Origin: CAWDVK01 sp963805715
GTDB lineage: Bacteria; Actinomycetota; Actinomycetes; Streptosporangiales; Streptosporangiaceae
Direction: 5' to 3'
DNA: 64,000 bases
Assembly (NCBI GenBank): GCA_963805715.1
Contig: CAWDVK010000020.1
Coordinates: 434,001-498,000, forward strand
The notes beneath the pieces are model-generated. The model saw only the letters and a list, made by a program, of their open reading frames with translations. It ran no database searches and had not been told where the DNA came from. Shown in pieces: positions 39,953 to 58,364 of the stretch. The translations under genes were made by a program, and so were the position numbers. Position 1 is the stretch's first letter; each line of letters starts with the position of its first letter.

Positions 39953-40371
39953 CAGGCCTCACCGGCTTCACGCTTCACGAATTTGCACTTCATCGGCAGC
40001 TTGTGCATGGCCCGGCGCAGGGCCTCCCTGGCTACCGGCTCGCTCACTCCGGACAGCTCGAACATCACCCGGCCCGGCTTGACGTTGGCCACCCACCACT
40101 CGGGCGCGCCCTTGCCGGAGCCCATCCGGGTCTCGGCCGGCTTCTTGGTCAGCGGCCGGTCCGGGTAGATCGTGATCCAGACCTTCCCGCCACGGCGGAT
40201 GTGCCGCGTCATGGCGATTCGGGCGGCCTCGATCTGCCGGTTGGTCACGTACGAGTGCTCCACCGCCTGGATGCCGTACTCGCCGAAGGTCACCCGGGTG
40301 CCGCCCTTCGCGGCGCCCGAGCGATCCGGCCGGTGCTGCTTGCGGTGCTTGACCCTGCGCGGGATCAGCAT
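39952..40371 (-). CDS. rplP: 50S ribosomal protein L16
   Basis: 139 residues, MLIPRRVKHRKQHRPDRSGA, GIQAVEHSYVTNRQIEAARI, GKGAPEWWVANVKPGRVMFE, ending KFVKREAGEA. L16 organises the A-site tRNA region. It is 3 bp after rpsC. Its last codons are repeated three times downstream. Confidence 0.98.
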   Translation of the reverse strand: MLIPRRVKHRKQHRPDRSGAAKGGTRVTFGEYGIQAVEHSYVTNRQIEAARIAMTRHIRRGGKVWITIYPDRPLTKKPAETRMGSGKGAPEWWVANVKPGRVMFELSGVSEPVAREALRRAMHKLPMKCKFVKREAGEA

Positions 40372-40374
40372 GGC

Positions 40375-41250
40375 TCAGCCCTCCTCGGCTGACGGGGCGG
40401 TGGTGCTCGGCCCGGCCGCCGCTGGCGCAGTGCCCGCGGGCTCTGCCGGGGTCTCCGGGGCTGCCTGCTCCCCGGCCCGGTCACGGCCGGCGCCAGCGCC
40501 CCGGTCGGTCCCGTCCGGCGAGCCGGGCCGACGGCGCGCGCCGCGCTGCGGCGGGCGCTCCCGGTCCCGGTCCCGGCGCTGGCCGGCCCGCAGCGCTGCG
40601 GCTGCCGCCTCGCGCTCGGCTCGCGTCTGGGCGGCCTCGCCGCGGTAGATCCAGACCTTGACGCCGATCCGGCCGAAGGTGGTGCGGGCCTCGTAGAAGC
40701 CGTAGTCAATGTCGGCGCGCAGCGTGTGCAGCGGCACCCGGCCCTCGCGGTAGAACTCCGAGCGCGACATCTCCGCGCCGCCGAGGCGGCCGGCGCACTG
40801 GACCCGGATGCCCTTGGCCCCGCCCTTCATGGCGGTCTGCATCGCCTTGCGCATCGCACGGCGGAAGGAGACCCGGCTGGACAGCTGCTCAGCCACGCCC
40901 TGGGCGACCAGCTGGGCATCGATCTCGGGGTTCTTGACCTCGAGGATGTTCAGCTGGATCTGCTTGCTGGTCAGCTTCTCCAGGTCGCTGCGGATCCGGT
41001 CGGCCTCGGCGCCGCGGCGGCCGATCACGATGCCGGGCCTGGCGGTATGAATGTCGACCTGCACCCTGTCCCTGGTGCGCTCGATCTCCACCTTGGAGAT
41101 GCCAGCCCGCTCCATGCCGCGCTGCAGCATGCGCCGGATGGCAACGTCTTCCGCAACGTAGTCCTTGTACAGCTTGTCGGCATACCAGCGGCTCTTGAAG
41201 TCGGTGGTGATGCCCAGCCGGAACCCGTGCGGGTTCACTTTCTGGCCCAC
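40375..41250 (-). CDS. rpsC: 30S ribosomal protein S3 with long C-terminal tail
   Basis: 291 residues. The first 210 are standard S3 (MGQKVNPHGFRLGITTDFKS, RPGIVIGRRGAEADRIRSDL as the KH motif, RSEFYREGRVPLHTLRADID). The remaining 80 are an Arg-rich then Ala/Pro/Glu-rich tail. The GTG start shares its G with the rplV stop (TAGTG). Confidence 0.97.
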   Translation of the reverse strand: MGQKVNPHGFRLGITTDFKSRWYADKLYKDYVAEDVAIRRMLQRGMERAGISKVEIERTRDRVQVDIHTARPGIVIGRRGAEADRIRSDLEKLTSKQIQLNILEVKNPEIDAQLVAQGVAEQLSSRVSFRRAMRKAMQTAMKGGAKGIRVQCAGRLGGAEMSRSEFYREGRVPLHTLRADIDYGFYEARTTFGRIGVKVWIYRGEAAQTRAEREAAAAALRAGQRRDRDRERPPQRGARRRPGSPDGTDRGAGAGRDRAGEQAAPETPAEPAGTAPAAAGPSTTAPSAEEG

Positions 41251-41612
41251 TAGCGGGTCCTCTCCCTGCTGTTCGAAGCACCGCGGTCGGAAACGATGAC
41301 CGTGATATGGCTGGTGCGCTTGTTGATCCGGTAGCCACGGCCCTGCGCCCGCGGCCGGAAGCGCTTGAGCGTCGGCCCCTCATCCACCCAGGCCCGGCTC
41401 ACCACGAGTGAGCTGGCGTCCACCGGCCTGGCCTGCCCGGCATTCGCGATGGCACTGGCCAGCACCTTGCCGACGGGGTCGCTGGCCGACTGCGGCGCGA
41501 AGGCCAGCGTCGCCTGGGCCTGGTCCGCAGGCAGCCCGCGGATCAGGTCCACCACGCGGCGGGCCTTCCGCGGCGTGACGCGAACGAACCGCGCCTTCGC
41601 CCTAGCTTCCAT
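41250..41612 (-). CDS. rplV: 50S ribosomal protein L22
   Basis: 120 residues, MEARAKARFVRVTPRKARRV, VDLIRGLPADQAQATLAFAP and the exit-tunnel hairpin RFRPRAQGRGYRINKRTSHI. The ATG at 41612 matches the family; upstream codons in the open frame lie inside rpsS. Confidence 0.97.
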   Translation of the reverse strand: MEARAKARFVRVTPRKARRVVDLIRGLPADQAQATLAFAPQSASDPVGKVLASAIANAGQARPVDASSLVVSRAWVDEGPTLKRFRPRAQGRGYRINKRTSHITVIVSDRGASNSRERTR

Positions 41613-41658
41613 GTCTTGCTCTTTCCTGTCTGACCGGAGTGTCTGTCGGGTGCACCGG

Positions 41659-41937
41659 CTACCGGCGGCTGCGCCGGTCGTCCCGGACGTGGCTGCGGAA
41701 CGTGCGGGTGGGGGCAAACTCGCCGAGCTTGTGCCCGACCATCGCCTCGGTGATGAACACCGGCACGTGCTTGCGGCCATCGTGCACGGCGATCGTGTGG
41801 CCGAGCATCGCAGGAACGATCATGGACCGGCGCGACCACGTCTTGATCACGTTCTTGGTGCCCTTGTCGTTCTGCACGTCCACCTTCTTCATCAGGTGGT
41901 CGTCCACGAACGGGCCCTTCTTCAGGCTACGAGGCAT
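41659..41937 (-). CDS. rpsS: 30S ribosomal protein S19
   Basis: 92 residues, MPRSLKKGPFVDDHLMKKVD, with RRSMIVPAMLGHTIAVHDGR and HKLGEFAPTRTFRSHVRDDR. Standard length. Confidence 0.98.
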   Translation of the reverse strand: MPRSLKKGPFVDDHLMKKVDVQNDKGTKNVIKTWSRRSMIVPAMLGHTIAVHDGRKHVPVFITEAMVGHKLGEFAPTRTFRSHVRDDRRSRR

Positions 41938-41949
41938 CGTCAGGTACTC

Positions 41950-42783
41950 CTACCGCTTCTTCTTGCCGCGCCGACGGGTGATCATCTTGTCACTGGGCTT
42001 GTGCGCCCTGCGGGTCCTGCCCTCGGGCTGGCCCCAGGGGCTGACCGGATGCCGGCCGCCGGAGGACTTGCCCTCGCCACCGCCGAGCGGGTGGTCAACC
42101 GGGTTCATGGCGACGCCGCGGACGCTCGGGCGCTTGCCCTTCCACCGGTTCCGGCCCGCCTTGCCGAGCTTGATGTTGCCCTGCTCGGAGTTGCCCACCT
42201 CGCCGATCGTGGCCCGGCAGCTGGCATCCACGAGCCGGATCTCGCCGGACGGCATCCGCAGGGTGGCGCGCGCGCCCTCTCTGGCCAGCAGCTGGACGCC
42301 GGACCCGGCCGACCGGGCGATCTTGGCCCCGCCGCCGGGCCGCAGCTCGATCGCGTGCACCACGGTGCCGGTCGGGATGTTGCGCAGCGGAAGGCAGTTG
42401 CCGACCCGGATGTCCGCGGTCGGGCCGTTCTCCACCCGGTCGCCCTGGCTCAGCCCCTGCGGAGCGAGGATGTAGCGCTTCTCTCCGTCGGCGTAGTGCA
42501 GCAGCGCGATCCGCGAGGTGCGGTTCGGGTCATACTCGATGTGCGCGACCCTGGCCGGCACGCCGTCCTTGTCGTGCCGCCGGAAGTCGATCAGCCGGTA
42601 CGCGCGCTTGTGGCCGCCGCCCTGATGCCGGGTGGTGATCCGGCCGTGCACGTTCCGGCCGCCATGCGAGTGCAGCGGGCGCACCAGGGACTTCTCCGGA
42701 TCGTCGCGAGTGATCTCGGAGAAGTCGGCGCCGCTCGCCCCCCGCCTGCCCGGGGTAGTCGGCTTGTACTTGCGGATGCCCAT
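41950..42783 (-). CDS. rplB: 50S ribosomal protein L2
   Basis: 277 residues, MGIRKYKPTTPGRRGASGAD, RPLHSHGGRNVHGRITTRHQ, and the peptidyl-transferase-centre region VRGVAMNPVDHPLGGGEGKS. Full length. Confidence 0.98.
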   Translation of the reverse strand: MGIRKYKPTTPGRRGASGADFSEITRDDPEKSLVRPLHSHGGRNVHGRITTRHQGGGHKRAYRLIDFRRHDKDGVPARVAHIEYDPNRTSRIALLHYADGEKRYILAPQGLSQGDRVENGPTADIRVGNCLPLRNIPTGTVVHAIELRPGGGAKIARSAGSGVQLLAREGARATLRMPSGEIRLVDASCRATIGEVGNSEQGNIKLGKAGRNRWKGKRPSVRGVAMNPVDHPLGGGEGKSSGGRHPVSPWGQPEGRTRRAHKPSDKMITRRRGKKKR

Positions 42784-42809
42784 GTGCTTAAGCTCCTATG
42801 GCCGCCCGG

Positions 42810-43109
42810 CTACGCCGGGCCGCCGAAGACGTCGATCCGGTCGCCTGCAGCCACGCTGACAATCGCGCGCTTGGTGTCCGGCCGCTTGCCCCAGCCGAAC
42901 CGGGTCCGGCGGCGCTTGCCCGGCCGGTTAATGGTGTTGACGCCAGTCACCCGGACGTTGAAGACGGCCTCGACCGCCTGCCGGATCTGGGTCTTGTTCG
43001 AGCCCGGCGCGACGATGAACGTGTACTTGTTATCGTCAGCCAGCCGGTAGCTCTTCTCCGAGATGACCGGCCGGACCAGGATGTCCCGAGGGTTCGAGGT
43101 CTTGTTCAC
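42810..43109 (-). CDS. rplW: 50S ribosomal protein L23
   Basis: 99 residues from a GTG start that overlaps the rplD stop (GTGA). Motifs DILVRPVISEKSYRLADDNK, VAPGSNKTQIRQAVEAVFNV and NTINRPGKRRRTRFGWGKRP fit L23, a docking site at the tunnel exit. Confidence 0.97.
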   Translation of the reverse strand: MNKTSNPRDILVRPVISEKSYRLADDNKYTFIVAPGSNKTQIRQAVEAVFNVRVTGVNTINRPGKRRRTRFGWGKRPDTKRAIVSVAAGDRIDVFGGPA

Positions 43110-43904
43110 GACTGTCCGTCCTCCTGGCTGGCTTCCTGCGCGGAAGCCTCGGGGGCCGCCGGGGTCTCGGGTGCCTCATCGGCCGCGGCAGCGTGGCGGG
43201 CCCCGGCGGTCTCAGCGGTCCGGCCGACGCCGGCCCTGGCCACGAAGCTGTCCAGGGCCTCGCGGGTGAACACCACGTGCGAGCTGGTCAGCACGTCGTA
43301 GGTGTTCAGCTGGCCGGAGTCCAGCAGGTGCACGCCCGGGGCGTTGCGCAGGCTCTTCCAGGTCAGCTGGTCAGTGACATTGACCACGACCAGTACCTGG
43401 CCGAGGACCGGGGCGACCCCGGTCACCGCGGTCAGGGTGGCGACAGCATCCCTGGTCCTCGGCACGTCGCCGTCGACCAGGCTGCTGACCACGTGCACCA
43501 GGCCGTGCCGGGCGCGGTCGGAGAGGGCGCCGCGCAGCGCGGCCGCCTTCATCTTCTTCGGCGTCCGCTGCTCGTAGGAGCGGGGGGTCGGGCCGTGCAC
43601 CACGCCGCCGCCGGCGAACTGCGGTGCCCGGGTCGAGCCCTGCCTGGCCCGGCCGGTGCCCTTCTGCCGGTACGGCTTCCGGCCGCCGCCGCGCACCTCG
43701 CCGCGCGACTTCACGGCGTGGGTGCCCCGCCGGGCGGCCGCTTCCTGGGCCACCACGACCTGGTGCATCAGCGGCACGTTGACCTTCGCGTCGAAGATCT
43801 CCGCGGGCAGGTCGGCCGCGACCGTGACGTTCCGTCCTGGCTGCCGATGCCTGGGCCGCGCGCGGCTGCGCCGCCGCTGCGTCACTCCTCTTGGCCGGGC
43901 TCAT
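43106..43904 (-). CDS. rplD: 50S ribosomal protein L4, one-base frameshift near the start
   Basis: The ATG at 43904 overlaps the rplC stop (ATGA) and gives MSPAKRSDAAAAQPRAAQAS AARTD-like residues, while the conserved L4 sequence (VTVAADLPAEIFDAKVNVPL, RGEVRGGGRKPYRQKGTGRA, RQGSTRAPQFAGGGVVHGP) lies one frame over. Removing one base from GACGTTC (43826-43832) joins the two into about 265 residues. A GTG at 43885 would start the conserved frame directly but lacks proper ribosome-binding spacing. The C-terminus carries an Ala/Glu-rich tail. Confidence 0.92.
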
Positions 43905-44584
43905 CTCGCCTCACTTGTCACCGGCCGCCCGCCGGGGGCGAGCGGGGTCTTGACGGCGCTGCGGACCAGCACGAGTCCGCCTGCCGGGCCGGGGACCGCG
44001 CCCTTGATCAGCAGCAGCCCGCGATCGGCGTCCACGCCGTGCAGGGTCAGGTTGGCCGCGGTCGTCCGCTCGGCGCCCATCCGGCCCGCCATCCGGACGC
44101 CCTTGAACACGCGCCCCGGATAGGCACAGCCGCCGATCGCGCCGGGCGACCTGTGCTTGCGCTTGGTCCCGTGCGACGAGCTCAGGCCCTTGAAGCCGTG
44201 CCGCTTCATCACGCCGGCGAAGCCCTTGCCCTTGCTCCGGGCCGTCACGTCCACCAGCTCGCCGCCGGTGAACACCTCGGCGGTGACTTCCTGGCCGAGC
44301 GTGTAGTCGGTGGCGTCGTCGGTCCGCAGCTCGACCAGGTACCGTCGCGGCGTGACGCCAGCCTTGGCGAAGTGGCCGGCCACCGGCTTGTTCACCTTGC
44401 GCGGGTCGATCTCGCCGTAGCCGAGCTGCACGGCGGCATAGCCGTCAGCGTCCGGCGTCCGTACCGCGGTGACGACGCACGGGCCGGCCGCGACCACGGT
44501 GACGGGCACGATCTTCCCGTCATCGGCGAAGACCTGGGTCATGCCGAGCTTGGTGCCCAGGACCCCTCTGATCTGCTTGGTCAT
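43901..44584 (-). CDS. rplC: 50S ribosomal protein L3
   Basis: 227 residues, MTKQIRGVLGTKLGMTQVFA, FAGVMKRHGFKGLSSSHGTK and MAGRMGAERTTAANLTLHGV. Standard L3, 14 bp after rpsJ. Confidence 0.98.
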   Translation of the reverse strand: MTKQIRGVLGTKLGMTQVFADDGKIVPVTVVAAGPCVVTAVRTPDADGYAAVQLGYGEIDPRKVNKPVAGHFAKAGVTPRRYLVELRTDDATDYTLGQEVTAEVFTGGELVDVTARSKGKGFAGVMKRHGFKGLSSSHGTKRKHRSPGAIGGCAYPGRVFKGVRMAGRMGAERTTAANLTLHGVDADRGLLLIKGAVPGPAGGLVLVRSAVKTPLAPGGRPVTSEAR

Positions 44585-44598
44585 CTCGGTGCGTCCCT

Positions 44599-44907
44599 TT
44601 AAAGCTTGATCTCGATTTCGACACCCGCCGGCAGGTCAAGCCGCATCAGGGAGTCGACGGTCTTCGGCGTCGGGTCGATGATGTCGATGAGGCGCTTGTG
44701 CGTCCGCATCTCGAAGTGCTCGCGCGAGTCCTTGTACTTGTGCGGCGAGCGGATCACGCAGTACACGTTCTTCTCGGTAGGCAGCGGCACTGGCCCGGCG
44801 ACCCGCGCGCCGGTACGCGTCACCGTGTCGACGATCTTCCGCGCCGAGCTGTCGATGACCTCGTGGTCATACGCCTTGAGCCGAATGCGGATTTTCTGTC
44901 CCGCCAT
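44599..44907 (-). CDS. rpsJ: 30S ribosomal protein S10
   Basis: 102 residues, MAGQKIRIRLKAYDHEVIDS, KIVDTVTRTGARVAGPVPLP, ending DLPAGVEIEIKL. First gene of the S10 operon. S10 (NusE) also joins antitermination complexes with NusB and NusG. Confidence 0.98.
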   Translation of the reverse strand: MAGQKIRIRLKAYDHEVIDSSARKIVDTVTRTGARVAGPVPLPTEKNVYCVIRSPHKYKDSREHFEMRTHKRLIDIIDPTPKTVDSLMRLDLPAGVEIEIKL

Positions 44908-45028
44908 GTGGCTTCGATGTCCTTCTGTGTTAGCCCCGGGAGTGACCCCGGGATCTCCCTGGCCGCCCGCTCGGGCCGGCGCTCGGCCCTCGCGCTCGGC
45001 CGCGAGAGGCCCTGTTACTACCTACCGA

Positions 45029-45056
45029 AGTCCCCTCGCCGTCGGCGCTGGGGACT
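45029..45056. other. Hairpin in the tuf-rpsJ gap
   Basis: AGTCCCC and GGGGACT pair around an inner CGCC/GGCG stem. It lies upstream of rpsJ on the minus strand and may be part of the S10 operon leader. No clear promoter was found here. Confidence 0.45.
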
Positions 45057-45101
45057 GCTCACTTCCGCTGCCTCGCATCGCCCTCGCGGGCGACCGCGGA
45101 A

Positions 45102-45127
45102 CGGGCCCGGGGTTTCCCCCGGGCCCG
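45102..45127 (-). terminator. Hairpin after tuf
   Basis: An 11-bp perfect GC stem (CGGGCCCGGGG with a TTTC loop) starts 5 bp after the tuf stop codon. There is no U-tract, as is usual for high-GC actinobacterial terminators. Confidence 0.7.
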
Positions 45128-45131
45128 CTGC

Positions 45132-46325
45132 TTACTTGATGATGTTCGTGACCCGGCCCGCCCCTACGGTGCGGCCGCCCTCGCGGATAGCGAAGCGCAG
45201 GCCCTCCTCCATGGCGATGGGCTGGATCAGGTTGACCTTCATCTCGGTGTTGTCGCCAGGGAGCACCATCTCGGTGCCCTCGGGCAGGTGCACGACCCCG
45301 GTCACGTCCGTGGTCCGGAAGTAGAACTGCGGCCGGTAGTTGTTGAAGAACGGCGTGTGCCGCCCGCCCTCGTCCTTGGACAGGATGTAGACCTGCGCCT
45401 CGAACTCGGTGTGCGGGGTGTTGGTGCCCGGCTTGATGATGACCTGGCCGCGCTCCACGTCCTCGCGCTTGGTGCCGCGCAGCAGCAGCCCGGCGTTGTC
45501 ACCGGCCTGGCCCTCGTCGAGGATCTTGTGGAACATCTCGACGCCGGTGACGGTCGTCTTGGCCGCCTTCTCCTTGATCCCGATGATCTCGACTTCCTCA
45601 CCGGTGTGGATCTTGCCGCGCTCGATCCGGCCGGTCACGACCGTGCCGCGGCCGGTGATCGAGAACACGTCCTCGACCGGCATCAGGAATGGCTTCTCAA
45701 CGTCGCGGACCGGCTCGGGGATCGAGTCGTCGCAGGCGCTCATCAGCTCGATGACCTTCTCGCCCCACTCGGTGTCGCCCTCGAGCGCCTTCAGCGCCGA
45801 GACCCGGATCACCGGCAAGTCATCGCCGGGGAACTCATAGGTGCTGAGCAGCTCGCGGACCTCAAGCTCGACCAGCTCGAGGATCTCCTCGTCGTCGACC
45901 ATGTCGGCCTTGTTCAGCGCGACCACGATGTACGGCACGCCGACCTGGCGGGCCAGCAGGACGTGCTCGCGGGTCTGCGGCATCGGGCCGTCAGTCGCGG
46001 CGACCACCAGGATGGCGCCGTCCATCTGCGCCGCACCGGTGATCATGTTCTTGATGTAGTCAGCGTGCCCGGGGCAGTCGACGTGCGCGTAGTGGCGCTT
46101 GTCGGTCTGGTACTCGACGTGGGAGATCGAGATCGTGATCCCGCGCTCCTTCTCCTCCTTCGCGTTGTCGATCTGGTCGAAGGGGGTGAAGGGGTTGATG
46201 TCCGGGTACTTGTCGTGCAGCACCCTGGTGATCGCCGCGGTCAGCGTCGTCTTGCCGTGGTCGATATGACCGATGGTGCCGATGTTGACGTGCGGCTTGG
46301 TCCGCTCGAACTTGGCCTTCGCCAC
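45132..46325 (-). CDS. tuf: Elongation factor Tu
   Basis: 397 residues. Delivers aminoacyl-tRNA to the ribosome. The G motifs are GHIDHGKTT, DCPGHADY and NKADMVD; domains II and III end VGAGRVTNIIK. It lies 90 bp after fusA in the str operon. Confidence 0.98.
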   Translation of the reverse strand: MAKAKFERTKPHVNIGTIGHIDHGKTTLTAAITRVLHDKYPDINPFTPFDQIDNAKEEKERGITISISHVEYQTDKRHYAHVDCPGHADYIKNMITGAAQMDGAILVVAATDGPMPQTREHVLLARQVGVPYIVVALNKADMVDDEEILELVELEVRELLSTYEFPGDDLPVIRVSALKALEGDTEWGEKVIELMSACDDSIPEPVRDVEKPFLMPVEDVFSITGRGTVVTGRIERGKIHTGEEVEIIGIKEKAAKTTVTGVEMFHKILDEGQAGDNAGLLLRGTKREDVERGQVIIKPGTNTPHTEFEAQVYILSKDEGGRHTPFFNNYRPQFYFRTTDVTGVVHLPEGTEMVLPGDNTEMKVNLIQPIAMEEGLRFAIREGGRTVGAGRVTNIIK

Positions 46326-46415
46326 TGGTGTCTCCTCGTTGCGATCGTTTCCCCACCGCGGTGGGGTCAGGCGCTCACGCGCGCTGGCTGGTTCTGTCGT
46401 GCTGTCACTTACTGG

Positions 46416-48515
<2,100 letters not shown>

Positions 48516-48612
48516 TAGTCTCAGATCCTCGATCTCTCGTATCCGTTGCGGGCCGGCGTGCGGCCCGGCAGGTGTGGTGTCAGCTCTGGGTAGTACCTGG
48601 CCGGCGCTCGGG

Positions 48613-49083
48613 CTACCAGCGGTAGTGAGCGAAGGCCTTGTTGGACTCGGCCATCTTGTGGGTGTCCTCGCGGCGCTTGACGCTCGCCCCGAGGCCGTTG
48701 CTCGCGTCCAGCAGCTCGTTCATCAGCCGCTCGGTCATCGTCTTCTCGCGGCGCTGGCGGGAGTAGGTGATCAGCCAGCGCAGGGCCAGCGTGGTGCTCC
48801 GGGAGGCGCGGACCTCCACCGGCACCTGGTAGGTGGCGCCGCCGACTCGCCGGCTGCGGACCTCCAGGGTCGGCTTCACGTTGTCCAGCGCGCGCTTCAG
48901 CGTCACCACCGGATCGTTGCCGGTCTTGTCCCGGCAGCCCTCCAGGGCGCCGTAGACGATCCGCTCGGCCAGCGAGCGCTTGCCCTCCTTGAGCACCTTG
49001 TTCACCAGCGCGGTGACCAGCGGCGAGCCATAGACCGGATCGGTGACCAGCTGCCGCTTGGTCGCGGGGCCCTTGCGCGGCAT
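48613..49083 (-). CDS. rpsG: 30S ribosomal protein S7
   Basis: 156 residues, MPRKGPATKRQLVTDPVYGS, with VRSRRVGGATYQVPVEVRAS and the C-terminal KMAESNKAFAHYRW. The ATG at 49083 follows the rpsL stop by one base. Confidence 0.98.
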   Translation of the reverse strand: MPRKGPATKRQLVTDPVYGSPLVTALVNKVLKEGKRSLAERIVYGALEGCRDKTGNDPVVTLKRALDNVKPTLEVRSRRVGGATYQVPVEVRASRSTTLALRWLITYSRQRREKTMTERLMNELLDASNGLGASVKRREDTHKMAESNKAFAHYRW

Positions 49084-49084
49084 G

Positions 49085-49459
<375 letters not shown>

Positions 49460-49783
49460 CGCGTCCCTATCCTCTCCTGTCGCCTTGCGGCGCGACTTCT
49501 TTCAATCTGTCCGTCATCTGTCCGTCGCGCCTTGCGGCGCCATTCCCGTCCGGTCCGCCTCATGGGCGCGGCCGTTCGTCCTGCGCATACCTGGCCTGCG
49601 GTTTCTCCCACCTGGCCGACCCCCGAGGTCGGGTGTGTCGCCGTGGCTCACGGCGGTCCCCGGACCCGAAGACGAGCCCGGGACGACGAGGTGGGAAGTG
49701 TCATGCTCGCCCGGCTCATGCGACCCGGAGGGCCGCCGACGCTCAGGCAAACACGCGCCCGTTAGGCACGGGCACGGAGAACT

Positions 49784-49813
49784 AGAATAGCGAACCCGCA
49801 GCACGTTGGTCAA
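49784..49813 (-). promoter_or_regulatory. rpsL (str operon) promoter
   Basis: On the minus strand TTGACC (49808-49813), an 18-bp spacer and TATTCT (49784-49789). The boxes and spacing are the same as at rplM. Confidence 0.78.
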
Positions 49814-50007
49814 AGCGGGCCGGTTTCCTTGCCCTCCGCCAGGGATTAATAGTAGCCGATCGGGGAGATGGGCACGCCCGTTTCACCGGCGTGACGGATC
49901 CGCCCGCAGGCCCTGGCAGCCCGGGCCGCCAGGCCAGCACCGAGGGATAACCCGCACCCGCATGCGGAGCCCTCCCGCCGGGGCTGACAAGACAGCCACT
50001 CCAGTCA

Positions 50008-50050
50008 ACCGGGCTGCGGCCCCGGAAATTCCCCGGGGCCGCAGCCCGGT
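50008..50050 (-). terminator. rpoC terminator
   Basis: A perfect 18-bp GC-rich stem (ACCGGGCTGCGGCCCCGG and its complement) with a 7-nt loop, 45 bp after the rpoC stop. There is no U-tract. Confidence 0.82.
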
Positions 50051-50095
50051 CACGCGACCTCCCGCGTCCGCCCGGCCTCGCGGCCGGGGCGGCTG

Positions 50096-53974
<3,879 letters not shown>

Positions 53975-54001
53975 GTTTCTTGTCCCCTGGGGTAGATCGG
54001 A

Positions 54002-57466
<3,465 letters not shown>

Positions 57467-57582
57467 CAGGGGTCCTTCCGAACTTGTTACGGACGGTCAC
57501 CGCGCGCACGCGAAGCGCCCTGCGGACATGCCGCGAAGGGGTTCGTGGATGCCGAGGACGAGTGGGTGCAGCGCAAATTGGC

Positions 57583-57612
57583 AGTGTAGTCCAAGGACAC
57601 ACCGCTGGTCAA
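57583..57612 (-). promoter_or_regulatory. rpoB promoter
   Basis: On the minus strand TTGACC (57607-57612), an 18-bp spacer and TACACT (57583-57588). The -35 box and spacing match the rplM and rpsL promoters. Confidence 0.75.
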
Positions 57613-57793
57613 CTGTACGTCACTATGAGGTTCACGGTTGCAGGCAGCATCGCTCCTCAGCAGCCAAACGTCAAGCCCGCAATGGGCTGTGTCGCGAGCC
57701 TAAGCCATGTGACGAGAATCACAAAAAGAACTTCGTTTGGGGAGGGCGCAGACCGGGTATTCAACATCTTCGGCCCTGAAGCCGCCCGATCAT

Positions 57794-57839
57794 GCCAGCT
57801 GCCCGCCGCCCGGGCGATGCCGGGCGGCGGGCAGCTGGC
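57794..57839 (-). terminator. rplL terminator
   Basis: A perfect 19-bp stem (GCCAGCTGCCCGCCGCCCG and its complement) with an 8-nt loop, 27 bp after the rplL stop. It should separate rplJL from rpoBC transcription, at least in part. Confidence 0.8.
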
Positions 57840-57866
57840 TGACGGAACTGTGCTGGCGGGCGGACC

Positions 57867-58256
57867 TTACTTGACCGTGACCGTCGCGCCTGCGCCCTCG
57901 AGCGCCGCCTTCGCCTTCTCCGCGGTCTCCTTGTTGACGTGCTCGAGCAGCGGCTTCGGCGCGCCATCCACCAGGTCCTTGGCCTCCTTGAGCCCAAGGC
58001 TCGTCAGGGTCCGGACCTCCTTGATGACCTGGATCTTCTTGTCTCCGGCCGCTTCGAGGATGACGTCGAACTCGTCCTTCTCCTCGGCCTCCTCGGCAGC
58101 GCCGCCGCCACCAGCCGGGGCGGCCATGACGGCGGCGGCCGGCGCCGCAGCCTTCACGTCGAAGGTCTCCTCGAACTGCTTCACGAACTCAGAGAGCTCG
58201 ATCAGCGTCATCTCCTTGAACGCCTCGAGCAGGTCGTCGGTGCTGATCTTCGCCAT
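57867..58256 (-). CDS. rplL: 50S ribosomal protein L7/L12
   Basis: 129 residues, MAKISTDDLLEAFKEMTLIE, an Ala/Gly hinge, and the C-terminal factor-binding domain (EFDVILEAAGDKKIQVIKEV, SLGLKEAKDLVDGAPKPL). Forms the stalk that recruits EF-Tu and EF-G. Confidence 0.98.
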   Translation of the reverse strand: MAKISTDDLLEAFKEMTLIELSEFVKQFEETFDVKAAAPAAAVMAAPAGGGGAAEEAEEKDEFDVILEAAGDKKIQVIKEVRTLTSLGLKEAKDLVDGAPKPLLEHVNKETAEKAKAALEGAGATVTVK

Positions 58257-58364
58257 TGTGGTGATTCCTCCGTGTTACTGGCATCTTCGTTACTGGCATC
58301 TTCGCCAGTGGCCTGCCGGCCACCTGGCTGGTTCCTTATGTCCTGGTCCCTCGGGTGGCCGGGC

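Larger units (their letters stand above)
39734..39964. repeat. Three 77-bp tandem repeats between rplP and rpmC
   Basis: Copies begin at 39734, 39811 and 39888, each starting GCTTCACGCTTCACGAATTT; a diverged, shorter relative continues into the rplP 3' end from 39965. The period of 77 (26 codons minus one base) exactly suits mini-ORFs that overlap by one base. Confidence 0.95.
49460..50095. other. rpoC-rpsL intergenic region
   Basis: 636 bp without a credible gene. It holds the rpoC terminator (50008-50050), the rpsL promoter (49784-49813) and a leader of about 315 nt with a small hairpin CGCCGTG-GCT-CACGGCG (49639-49655) and two GCGCCTTGCGGCGC-like stems. Confidence 0.65.
57467..57866. other. 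rplL-rpoB intergenic region
   Basis: 400 bp holding the rplL terminator and the rpoB promoter, with a leader of about 110 nt before rpoB. No gene seen. Confidence 0.7.

Noticed and set aside
39552..40392. Plus-strand repeat proteins of the type HRQLVHANIRPHRLHASR
   Set aside because: They are read from the opposite strand of the 77-bp repeat; the period frees several frames at once, and the minus-strand ribosomal genes explain the region.
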